Of a stretch of DNA of 64,000 nucleotides, positions 49,381 through 58,438 are shown one piece after another. The notes beneath the pieces are model-generated. The model did not search any database and was not told the DNA's origin. It saw nothing but the letters and a program-made list of their open reading frames with translations. The translations under genes were made by a program, and so were the position numbers. The stretch's first letter is position 1, and every line of letters begins with the position of its first letter. Origin of the DNA: an uncultured Bacteroidota bacterium (lineage in GTDB: Bacteria; Bacteroidota; Bacteroidia; Flavobacteriales; Flavobacteriaceae); assembly GCA_902526165.1 (NCBI GenBank), contig CABZKA010000006.1:1-64000 (forward strand), given 5' to 3'.

Positions 49381-50613
49381 ATGAAGAAAGAGCGATTCGA
49401 TATAGAAAAAATTGATAGAAGCTTGTTTGAAACAAAAATAGTTGATCAAGAGAACCCAACAGGAGCTTCTTTCACTCACTATTTACAAAACCATCAAAAT
49501 GGCGCTTCAGATTTTTACAAAAAAGACGCATTAGTATTTGTTGAGCAAATTCTAAAAAAAAAACATCCAAGACAACAAATAACAAATAAACTAACCGAAC
49601 GAGTGTTACAGCGCTTAACATCAAACTCAAATAAACCAGTCCCTTTCCCCGCACCAAAAACCCCAAAATTTAGATTTATTGATCTTTTTGCTGGAATAGG
49701 TGGATTTAGAATCGCAATGCAAAACTTGGGTGGTAAATGTGTTTATACAAGCGAATGGGATAAAGAGGCTCAAAAAACCTACAAAGCAAACTACGGGGAG
49801 ATTCCTTTTGGGGATATAACAAAAGAAAAAGTAAAAAAATATATTCCAGAAAGCTACGATATAGTTTGCGCTGGATTTCCATGTCAAGCATTCTCTATTG
49901 CAGGACATAGAAAGGGTTTCTCTGACACAAGAGGAACATTGTTTTTTGATGTTGAACAAATAGTTGAAAGAAACAGACCTAAGGTGGTTTTTTTAGAAAA
50001 CGTAAAAAACCTATTATCTCACGATAAAGGAAAGACCTTTAAAGTTATTGTGGAAATATTAGAAAAAAAACTTGGCTATAAAGTGTTTTATAAAATTCTA
50101 AACTCAATGACACATGCAAACGTTCCACAAAATCGAGAACGCGTTTTTATTGTGGCGTTTGAACCTAAAAAAGTTAAAAACTACAAGGATTTTAAATTCC
50201 CCAAACAAGTTAAGCTAACAAAAACAATTCACGATATTCTTGAAGGTGATAAGAAAGACGATAAATACTATTATTCCAAAACCCACATGTATTATCCCGA
50301 ATTGTCAAAAACAATGAATAATAAAAATACCGTTTATCAATGGCGCAGAGTATATGTACGAGAAAATAAAAGCAATGTCTGCCCGACACTAACAGCCAAT
50401 ATGGGCACCGGGGGACACAACGTTCCTTTAATTAAAGATGATTTTGGAATTCGAAAATTAACCCCAAAGGAATGTTTCGCGTTTCAAGGCTTTGACATGA
50501 GTAAATTTATTTTTCCAAAAATTGCTGATAGTAAACTATACATGCAGGCTGGAAATTCTGTAACTGTAAGCTTAATAGAAAGAATAAGCAAAGAAATTAC
50601 TAAGGTCATTTGA
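49381..50613 (+). CDS. DNA (cytosine-5) methyltransferase of a type II RM system
   Basis: FIDLFAGIGGFRIAM (motif I), CAGFPCQAFSIAG (motif IV), VFLENVKNLLSHDKG (VI), AGNSV (X); about 95-aa N-terminal extension. Confidence 0.95.
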   Translation: MKKERFDIEKIDRSLFETKIVDQENPTGASFTHYLQNHQNGASDFYKKDALVFVEQILKKKHPRQQITNKLTERVLQRLTSNSNKPVPFPAPKTPKFRFIDLFAGIGGFRIAMQNLGGKCVYTSEWDKEAQKTYKANYGEIPFGDITKEKVKKYIPESYDIVCAGFPCQAFSIAGHRKGFSDTRGTLFFDVEQIVERNRPKVVFLENVKNLLSHDKGKTFKVIVEILEKKLGYKVFYKILNSMTHANVPQNRERVFIVAFEPKKVKNYKDFKFPKQVKLTKTIHDILEGDKKDDKYYYSKTHMYYPELSKTMNNKNTVYQWRRVYVRENKSNVCPTLTANMGTGGHNVPLIKDDFGIRKLTPKECFAFQGFDMSKFIFPKIADSKLYMQAGNSVTVSLIERISKEITKVI

Positions 50614-51737
50614 AAACATTTGCGGAGCTTGACATAGAAAACAACGGCCAATACATAAAGTTACTTTCAGCAGTAGCCAAGCTTTCAGGCTTGTTTAGCG
50701 AAAATGCAATCCCGCTTGTCTACTATCGCGCCGTGGAAAATATTTTTTGCAAAAGCTTTAAAGCACAGGACTTGTCTCGATCAGATACCGCCTTCGATGC
50801 AAGATACAAATCGATCGGTATAGGTATAAAAACCTTTACTTGCCCAAGAAACTCAAAGAAAGAAAAAGTTGCAGAATTTAATTCAGTTTCTAAAGAGCTA
50901 AATGATCTTAACGGAAAAGGCTTAGCCCTAAAGCTAGCAGAATACAGAAACGAAAGAATTGATTTAGCTAACAGGACGTACGACATTACTAGCTCACTAT
51001 ATCACATCGTAGCAAGAAGGGATAGTGAGCTAGTGCTTTTTGAAACAGATTACGATAAAATAGACTTAAACAATATAAACTCCATTGTAGAGTCTGATGC
51101 AGGTTTACAGTTTGAGGATGGAAAAAACCTATATAAATACTATTATTCTAAAAGCACACTTTTCAGAAAGTTTACCATTCCAGAAAGAGCACACCACGTA
51201 CCAATTGACATAATTGAAGACCCTTACAGCCTTTTATTAGAATTATTTGAAAATAACGACCTAAAGTCAGACAAGAGCAAGTTAAAAAAAGGAATTAATT
51301 ATGTTGTGCTTCCCTTGTACGGAATAAAAAGGCGGCAGAAATTTGTTTTCGAAAAAAGCGGACTAAATCAATGGAACGCAGGGGGAAGAAAGCGTAACTT
51401 TGGTGAAGTCTATATTCGAATTCCTAAAGAGATACACAACCAATTTCCTGGTTTTTTTCCTGAAAGAGATAAGTTATTCGATTTAGAAATACCAACAGGT
51501 GAAAAACTTAAAACTAAAATTTGTCAAGATGATTCAAAAGCGTTGATGACAAATCCAAACAAAGCTCTTTCAGATTGGTTGCTTCGAAAAATTTTTCAAT
51601 TAGAAGAAGGGGAGATTTTAACAATTGATAAAATGAATAAACTTGGTTCCGACAGTGTAACAATTGAAAAAACCGATAATAGCAATTATAAAATTGATAT
51701 TTCACCCATTGATTCCTACGAGAAATTTATAAATTAA
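50610..51737 (+). CDS. Putative type II restriction endonuclease (partner of the C5 methyltransferase)
   Basis: TTG start overlapping MTase stop (TTGA); DTAFDARYKSIGIGIKTF resembles a PD-(D/E)XK core; position next to the MTase. Confidence 0.75.
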   Translation: MKTFAELDIENNGQYIKLLSAVAKLSGLFSENAIPLVYYRAVENIFCKSFKAQDLSRSDTAFDARYKSIGIGIKTFTCPRNSKKEKVAEFNSVSKELNDLNGKGLALKLAEYRNERIDLANRTYDITSSLYHIVARRDSELVLFETDYDKIDLNNINSIVESDAGLQFEDGKNLYKYYYSKSTLFRKFTIPERAHHVPIDIIEDPYSLLLELFENNDLKSDKSKLKKGINYVVLPLYGIKRRQKFVFEKSGLNQWNAGGRKRNFGEVYIRIPKEIHNQFPGFFPERDKLFDLEIPTGEKLKTKICQDDSKALMTNPNKALSDWLLRKIFQLEEGEILTIDKMNKLGSDSVTIEKTDNSNYKIDISPIDSYEKFIN

Positions 51738-52059
51738 TAAACCCCCCCCTTGTTTCTTTAAGGGCGCTTTCAATTTCTGACGAAGTTAACACCACGCTTG
51801 AATTATAAAGGATAAAAAAAGAAACGCCAGCACTAAGCTTGGGAAACGAGCTTTTTGAAATAATAGCTCTCAACCTACGCTTAATTAGATTTCTTTTGCT
51901 TGCCAAAGGAATGTTTTTTTTTGGAACCGCCAAGCCATAACACACACTATTGTCATTGAAGTTGTAGAGCTTTATCGAAATATCTTTACCCCTCAACAAA
52001 GTGCCTTGTTCAAAAATAAGCGCGATTTTCTTTTTGTCTTTGATCGGCTTTAGTTTCAT
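51727..52059 (-). CDS. rnpA: Ribonuclease P protein component
   Basis: GLAVPKKNIPLASKRNLIKRRLRAII (RNR motif region). Confidence 0.92.
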   Translation of the reverse strand: MKLKPIKDKKKIALIFEQGTLLRGKDISIKLYNFNDNSVCYGLAVPKKNIPLASKRNLIKRRLRAIISKSSFPKLSAGVSFFILYNSSVVLTSSEIESALKETRGGFINL

Positions 52060-53906
52060 TCAAAAGATATTGAGTTATCAGCGCTGTTTACATCAGCCAA
52101 TCTTTTGGAGGGGTCAATTTGAATTTTCGAGATCTTCTTATTTCCATCGACAATAAAAGAATATTCCGGTGTTACCCAATTCCAAGATTCAAGAGCTTTT
52201 ATGGTGGATAGCGAGTTGTTGTAAACAGGGTGCTCAAGTTTTTGTGCTATTATGGTCTTCGAGCTAGAATCATCCAGGTATAAAAGATCATTTGGAATGT
52301 AATACATTTCAGAGCTTCCGTCATCAAAGCTAACGACAACATCGAGTGGCATAGGGATTCTGCCTTTTCTTTTGATTTTTACAACCCTGTTTGGAATAAC
52401 ATCCGATATATCCAAAACATAATCAATTTTGTTTACTGTTCTTGTCCAGTCGTTCAAATACCACTCAAGCTCAACACCAGACACTTTTTCAGCAACACGT
52501 TTAAAATCATTCGGTGTCGGGTGCTTGAATTTAAAATCCAAATAATATCTTTTAATAGTTTTCTTAAGATTCTCTTCCCCAATTATATAACCAAGTTGAG
52601 CCATAAATACAGAGCCTTTGCTATAGGATGAAGCCCCGTACGCAAAATTAAAGTCATACCTGTCCGAGTGAACGGTTTGGGGTTGTTCAACCCCAGAATT
52701 GGCTAGCGCATAATATCTTTCATAACTGCTTTCGTTCGGAAACATAGGGCTAACCCCATTTACATAATTTAAAGCATGTGATGTTGCATATTCTGTAAAA
52801 CCCTCGTCCATCCAAGGATGTTTCGCCTCGTTTGTAGCTAATAAATGCTGGTGCCAGGCATGAGACATTTCGTGGGCTGTAACCCCAAGCAGACTAGGGT
52901 AGGGTCTTTCACCTGTTATCATTGTACACATCGCATACTCCATTCCACCATCACCTCCTTGAATAATTGAATATTGTTTCCACGGATAAGGACCAATGTT
53001 TTGTTCAAAATATTCCAGAAGCTTCAAAGAGTCGTATTGAAGCTTCTTCCAATCATCAATATTAACTGTGGGTTTATAGAAAAAGTGTAAATCAACACCA
53101 GTGTCTGATTTTACAATATCGTGCGCATATTCGGGGTCCGCTGCCCATGCAAAATCATGAACATTAGGTGCATAAAACCTCCAAGTCAAAGTTTCTTTAT
53201 TTTTTGATTTTGTTTTTTTAGCATAACCGTGACCAATCTCATCAGCATTCATTAAATAACCTGTTCCGCCAACCACATAGTTTTTGTCAATAGTGATATC
53301 GACGGTGTAGTTTCCCCAAACACCATGAAACTCACGGGCTATATATGGGTTTGGGTGCCAACCCTCAGAATCATATTCAGACAGCTTTGGAAACCACTGG
53401 GTCATTGTAAGTTGAACCCCCTCTTTGTTCATTTTTCCCGAGCGCCTAATTTGTTTTGGGACCTGACCTTCAAATTTCATGTCCAGAGTTGTTTTTTCAC
53501 CAGGCAAAAGAGGCGTATTAAGTTTTGCCAACAGAATAGTTTCTCTTTGACTAACGTCAAGCACCCTTCCATTTTGTTTTAATGAAAGCACATTCAGCTC
53601 GCCATAGTCTTTTTCTTCAAGTTCAAAAATTCGAGAACCTACTCGTCTATCGGGATCTCGGATTGTACGAGACCTAACATCCATTTGACTTCCAGGCCTA
53701 AAGGCATTAAAAAATAAATGATAATAGACTTTTGTAATTGTGTCAGGGGAGTTGTTTGTGTACTCAAGCTCCTGTTCGCCAGTAAAAGAAAAATCAGAAA
53801 CATCCATCTTAAAGTCCATATAATACTCGGCATGCTGTTGCCAGTACTGGGTCTGAGCCTCAAGGGCAGGAATAAATAGAAAAATAAGAATCAAATATTT
53901 TTTCAA
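52056..53906 (-). CDS. M1 family metallopeptidase
   Basis: Zinc site HEMSHAWHQHLLATNEAKHPWMDEGFTEYAT; signal peptide. Confidence 0.92.
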   Translation of the reverse strand: MKKYLILIFLFIPALEAQTQYWQQHAEYYMDFKMDVSDFSFTGEQELEYTNNSPDTITKVYYHLFFNAFRPGSQMDVRSRTIRDPDRRVGSRIFELEEKDYGELNVLSLKQNGRVLDVSQRETILLAKLNTPLLPGEKTTLDMKFEGQVPKQIRRSGKMNKEGVQLTMTQWFPKLSEYDSEGWHPNPYIAREFHGVWGNYTVDITIDKNYVVGGTGYLMNADEIGHGYAKKTKSKNKETLTWRFYAPNVHDFAWAADPEYAHDIVKSDTGVDLHFFYKPTVNIDDWKKLQYDSLKLLEYFEQNIGPYPWKQYSIIQGGDGGMEYAMCTMITGERPYPSLLGVTAHEMSHAWHQHLLATNEAKHPWMDEGFTEYATSHALNYVNGVSPMFPNESSYERYYALANSGVEQPQTVHSDRYDFNFAYGASSYSKGSVFMAQLGYIIGEENLKKTIKRYYLDFKFKHPTPNDFKRVAEKVSGVELEWYLNDWTRTVNKIDYVLDISDVIPNRVVKIKRKGRIPMPLDVVVSFDDGSSEMYYIPNDLLYLDDSSSKTIIAQKLEHPVYNNSLSTIKALESWNWVTPEYSFIVDGNKKISKIQIDPSKRLADVNSADNSISFE

Positions 53907-54757
53907 AACAGTTCAGAAAGGTTTAGTTTTTTATCAATTCGCACGCCCTTATCAGTTTTCAAAAGTGATGCCACTTCAATATTAGGGTCATGCTCAAAAA
54001 GCAAGAAAATATTGTTTTCATAACAATGGTTTAGAAATTTTTCTTTCTCATTTAAGGACAACAACGGCCTGACATCATAACCCATAATATATGGGAGAGG
54101 TATATGTCCATGAGTAGGAACAAGGTCAGCGGCGTAGGCAATTTTCTTGTCACCACAATTAATTATTGGAACCATTTGTTTTTCTGTATGTCCATCAACA
54201 AAAAGAGCGTCAAAACCAAGGGGTGTTCCTGTCAAATAACTTGAGCTGTCTTTTTCTATGTATTGCAGATGTCCAGACTCTTTAATTGGAAGAATATTTT
54301 CTTTTAAAAACGAAGCAACCTCTCTTTTATTTGGACTAGTTGCCCAGCTCCAGTGTTCTTTGTTGCTCCAATAAGTAGCGTTTTTAAAAGTGGTTTTAAG
54401 AGAGCCGTCTTCTTTTTTTGATACAGCACCCCCACAATGGTCAAAATGCAAATGTGTTAGAAAAACATCCGTGACATCATCAGGATGAAATCCAGCCTTA
54501 TTTAATGATGAACCCAACGTTTCTTCACCCCAGCGGTAATAATAACCAAAAAACTTTTCGCTTTGTTTGTTGCCCATACCCGTATCAATCAAAATAAGCC
54601 TTTCCCCGTCCTCTATTAATAGGCATCTTGCCGACATTTCAATCATGTTATTAGAATCAGACGGGTTTGTTCTTTGCCAAATACTTTTTGGAACAACACC
54701 AAACATAGCACCTCCATCTAGTTTAAATTTTCCAGCCTCGATTGAATGCAGTTTCAT
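53903..54757 (-). CDS. MBL-fold metallo-hydrolase
   Basis: LTHLHFDHCGG; VDGHTEKQM; DLVPTHGH. Confidence 0.9.
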   Translation of the reverse strand: MKLHSIEAGKFKLDGGAMFGVVPKSIWQRTNPSDSNNMIEMSARCLLIEDGERLILIDTGMGNKQSEKFFGYYYRWGEETLGSSLNKAGFHPDDVTDVFLTHLHFDHCGGAVSKKEDGSLKTTFKNATYWSNKEHWSWATSPNKREVASFLKENILPIKESGHLQYIEKDSSSYLTGTPLGFDALFVDGHTEKQMVPIINCGDKKIAYAADLVPTHGHIPLPYIMGYDVRPLLSLNEKEKFLNHCYENNIFLLFEHDPNIEVASLLKTDKGVRIDKKLNLSELF

Positions 54758-54758
54758 A

Positions 54759-56933
54759 TTATTTAATGGTAAGCCGTAAAACAGAGCAAGCAGCTTTTTT
54801 TACAAACCTGTCTTCTCCAGCGCCGAACAGCACACGAATCCAATTGTCTTTTTCCGGCGTTCCTAAAATCAACAAATCATAACTTGCAGACTCTTCAGAA
54901 ATCGCTTCAACCGGATTATTGCTTCTTATAATTTTAACAACGGATTTTGACTTAGTTTCAGAGATTAATTCAGAGGAACTTTTCTCGGTTCTTTTTATTT
55001 TCTGATTATTGTCAGACTCACCCACAATATTTAATAAGGTCAGTGATGCGCCAAAATGAGAGCAAATTTTGTCAGCAACATCGATAAAACGTTTGTTTCT
55101 TCTTCCTGGTCTAATTGCAATTAACACCTTTGAAAACCCCCTAACCCCATTGTCTTTGAAAAGCGCTAGACTTGAATTCACGTTTCTCAAAAGCCAGCCG
55201 ATAGGGTTTCCAACAAAAATCCCAGAGCTTTCTCTGCCATCCCAGCCCATAACCAACCACTTGCAAGCATTTTGCCCTGTAATATTATTAATTGAGTTTG
55301 CAACATCATGAGTTGTTAAACTCTCATAGGATATATCAATTTTCTTTGACTTTCTTAAAGCCAATACTCGTCTTTTTTTTGATTCAGATATAGGAGAATC
55401 AATTTTAATTGCCTCTAAAAACGTTTGGTTTGGAATTTCTATAAAGTTTATGGTATTCAGTTTTGATTTATCGTTAATTGACGAGGCAATTTCAACCAAC
55501 ATTTCAGTTGATTTTTCATCACCCAACAAAGGCACCACAATCTCAGCATCAACGTCAGTTATCTCACTGTAACCTTCATTTTTAATAATTGTTTTTATTT
55601 TTGAAGAGGAAGAACCCTTGAAAAGAAAGGATAAAATCCCGTAATTAGAAATCACACCATTTCTATCACTATTTCTTCCGTAGATTAAAAAAATTAAAAA
55701 TCCAAGAATGAAAACCCCCATCACTGAAATCAAAGGCATAACGCCTAAAAAAGCAAGAAGAACAATACCGCTAATAATTCCAAACAACTGCACATAAGGG
55801 TATAAAGGGGATCTAAAAGAGGGTCTATACCACTGGGCATTTGTTTCCCTCAAAACAATTACAGACAGCTCATTAAATATAAACATCAACACCTTAAAGG
55901 CACTTGCAAGTTTTGCAATTTTTATTACGTCCAAATAAACAATGGCAACACCTATTAGTAAAGAAGTGGTCAAAATTGCGGCAACTGGCGTCATAAACTT
56001 AGAGTTTACTGACCCAAGAAACCCCGGCATCATTTTATCTTTTGCCATAGCAAATGGAAAACGAGATGAAGCCAAAACACCAGAGTTGGCCATTGACATT
56101 AAGGTTATTACACCAACAACAGCTGCAAAATACCCAAAATAATCACCTCCGATTGTTTGAAATAAAGTGTGTATAGGTTTAATATCAGTTGACAAAATGG
56201 ATTGGTCAACATTTCCAACCAAAACCAAAGCAACTAAAATATAAACCACTGTGATTAATAATAAAGAAATGATCATAGTTTTAGGCAGGTTTTTTTCAGG
56301 GTTTTTAATTTCCCCAGCCACTGCTGCTATTTTTGTTACTCCGGCGTAGGATATATATAAAAAAGCAACCCCAGCAATAAACCCCGAACTACCATCTGTA
56401 AAAACCGGCTCCATCAATCTTGAATCAAACGAGTTAAAACCAAAAAAAACAATTGTCACAAGAGATAGTATGCTAATGGTTACTATTACAAGCTGAGTCT
56501 TTTCAACTTTTTTAACTCCAAATACGTTCAAAAGAAGAATAAAAAGCAAAGCCAATAATGCAATATATTTGGTGTATGAGGCGTCAACCTCAATTAACAC
56601 ATACAAATAGAAGCTGAGCCCAACTAACGAAAAAGCACTTTTCAAGAGGAGAGAAAGCCAAAGACCAATCCCCGCAATCGTTCCAAATAAAGGCCCAAAG
56701 GCTCTTTCAATGTAAACATATGTTCCACCAGATTTGGGCATAGCCGTAGCAAGTTCTGACTTAGACAGAACAGCAGGCAGAATACAAAGAGCAGCAACCA
56801 GAAAAGCAAGCCAAACAGATGAGCCAGTGATTCCAACCGCAAGCCCTGGAAGAACAAAAATACCACTTAACATACCGCCAACGCTAACAGCAATTGCACC
56901 AGGCAAAGAGAGGGTTCTTTGAAGTTTTTTCAT
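54759..56933 (-). CDS. Amino acid permease (APC family) with C-terminal universal-stress-like domains
   Basis: Polytopic APC core (SVGGMLSGIFVLPGLAVGITGSS, SGGTYVYIERAFGP) followed by about 250 aa soluble region with LLILGTPEKDNWIRVLFGAGEDRFVKKAACSVL. Confidence 0.85.
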   Translation of the reverse strand: MKKLQRTLSLPGAIAVSVGGMLSGIFVLPGLAVGITGSSVWLAFLVAALCILPAVLSKSELATAMPKSGGTYVYIERAFGPLFGTIAGIGLWLSLLLKSAFSLVGLSFYLYVLIEVDASYTKYIALLALLFILLLNVFGVKKVEKTQLVIVTISILSLVTIVFFGFNSFDSRLMEPVFTDGSSGFIAGVAFLYISYAGVTKIAAVAGEIKNPEKNLPKTMIISLLLITVVYILVALVLVGNVDQSILSTDIKPIHTLFQTIGGDYFGYFAAVVGVITLMSMANSGVLASSRFPFAMAKDKMMPGFLGSVNSKFMTPVAAILTTSLLIGVAIVYLDVIKIAKLASAFKVLMFIFNELSVIVLRETNAQWYRPSFRSPLYPYVQLFGIISGIVLLAFLGVMPLISVMGVFILGFLIFLIYGRNSDRNGVISNYGILSFLFKGSSSSKIKTIIKNEGYSEITDVDAEIVVPLLGDEKSTEMLVEIASSINDKSKLNTINFIEIPNQTFLEAIKIDSPISESKKRRVLALRKSKKIDISYESLTTHDVANSINNITGQNACKWLVMGWDGRESSGIFVGNPIGWLLRNVNSSLALFKDNGVRGFSKVLIAIRPGRRNKRFIDVADKICSHFGASLTLLNIVGESDNNQKIKRTEKSSSELISETKSKSVVKIIRSNNPVEAISEESASYDLLILGTPEKDNWIRVLFGAGEDRFVKKAACSVLRLTIK

Positions 56934-57039
56934 CAGTTAAAAATAAATATAGCCAAACCTTTAAATAATAAAGAATAATAGTTTTAAAATTATAGACAAT
57001 TAACTAAATTAAGAGGTTCAAAAAGTTAACTAACTAAAC

Positions 57040-58407
57040 ATGAAAAACATAATATACACATGCATATTTTTAATGTTTTTTACATCTTGTAAAACATTAA
57101 AAGTAACGGGTGAAATTCTTGATAATCCACCAAACGTGGTACCAAAAATAGCCCTCTCAACAGACCTTAATAGAAATAACTGGCAACACTTAGATCCAAT
57201 TAACGACAGTGTTCCGGGCATGAGTGTTGACAAAGCATACAAAGAATTAATTAAGGATTCTGAGGGGAAAACAGTTGTTGTCGCGGTGCTTGACACAGGA
57301 ATCGACATAAAACATGAGGATTTAAAAGGCAATATATGGGTCAATAAAAAAGAGATTCCAGGAAACAACGTGGATGATGACAAAAATGGATTTATAGATG
57401 ATGTTTATGGTTGGAACTTTTTAGGAGATGCCTATTACGAACAACTGGAATTAACAAGACTTCTTGCCAAAGGAGAAGACTTTCCAGAACAAGAGGACGC
57501 TCAGAAAGATTATGACAAAAGACGTGCTGAAGCCAGAGGAGAAGAGACTCTTAAGTACTATTTAAATTATGATTTTAAAGGGAGAACCACAGGTGATGAT
57601 CCTGATAATTTTGAGGAGATATATTATGGAGATAATAAAGTAGAACATTCCAGGGAGGACGAATCTCACGGAACTCACGTTGCGGGTATTATTGCAGCTG
57701 CAAGAAACAACAATTTTGGCATGAAAGGTGTTGCGAATAATGTTGAAATAATGACCCTTAGAGTTGTTCCTTACGGGGACGAGTACGACAAAGACATTGC
57801 GCTTGGTATAATATACGCAGCAGAAAACGGCGCAGATATAATAAACACAAGCTTTGGAAAAGGCTTCTCACCACACAGTGACAAAGTAAGAGACGCAATT
57901 AAATATGCTGCTTCAAAAAATGTTCTCATTGTAAATGCAGCTGGTAATGACAATAATAATCTTGACGTTATACCCGCATATCCTAATGACTCATATAAAA
58001 ACGGAACAGAAGTGGCTGATAACTTTATTACTGTAGGAGCTCTCAGCCCTTTTATTGGCAAGGATTTGAAAGCTAGCTTCTCAAATTATGGCAAAATAAA
58101 TGTTGATGTTTTTGCACCAGGAGTTTTAATTCGATCTGCAGTTCCTGAGAACAAGTATGCTAGATATAGCGGAACATCAATGGCCTCACCTTGTGTTGCG
58201 GGTGTTGCAGCTGTATTAAAGTCTTATTTCCCAAAGCTAAAAGCAGACCAATTAAAAAGGATTATCATTGATTCAGGCATTAAACTAAATTCTAAAGTGA
58301 TGCTTGATTATGATGAAGAAATTGAATTTGACGAGCTTTCAAAATCAGGGAAAATGGTTAACTTATACAATGCATTAATTTATGCTGCAAACAAAAAATA
58401 TAAATAA
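57040..58407 (+). CDS. S8 family serine peptidase (subtilisin-like)
   Basis: VAVLDTGIDIKHEDL (Asp), ESHGTHVAGIIAA (His), YSGTSMASPCVAGVAA (Ser); lipobox FFTSCK. Confidence 0.95.
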   Translation: MKNIIYTCIFLMFFTSCKTLKVTGEILDNPPNVVPKIALSTDLNRNNWQHLDPINDSVPGMSVDKAYKELIKDSEGKTVVVAVLDTGIDIKHEDLKGNIWVNKKEIPGNNVDDDKNGFIDDVYGWNFLGDAYYEQLELTRLLAKGEDFPEQEDAQKDYDKRRAEARGEETLKYYLNYDFKGRTTGDDPDNFEEIYYGDNKVEHSREDESHGTHVAGIIAAARNNNFGMKGVANNVEIMTLRVVPYGDEYDKDIALGIIYAAENGADIINTSFGKGFSPHSDKVRDAIKYAASKNVLIVNAAGNDNNNLDVIPAYPNDSYKNGTEVADNFITVGALSPFIGKDLKASFSNYGKINVDVFAPGVLIRSAVPENKYARYSGTSMASPCVAGVAAVLKSYFPKLKADQLKRIIIDSGIKLNSKVMLDYDEEIEFDELSKSGKMVNLYNALIYAANKKYK

Positions 58408-58438
58408 TTTTAAACGCTTAATTGCCACACTTATTTAA

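Larger units (their letters stand above)
49166..49389. repeat. Perfect 26-bp inverted repeat ATTTAAATTGTAATAAAATGAAGAAA flanking a 172-bp spacer
   Basis: Left arm 49166..49191 (minus sense), right arm 49364..49389 (plus sense); both arms include an ATG start codon. Confidence 0.9.
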
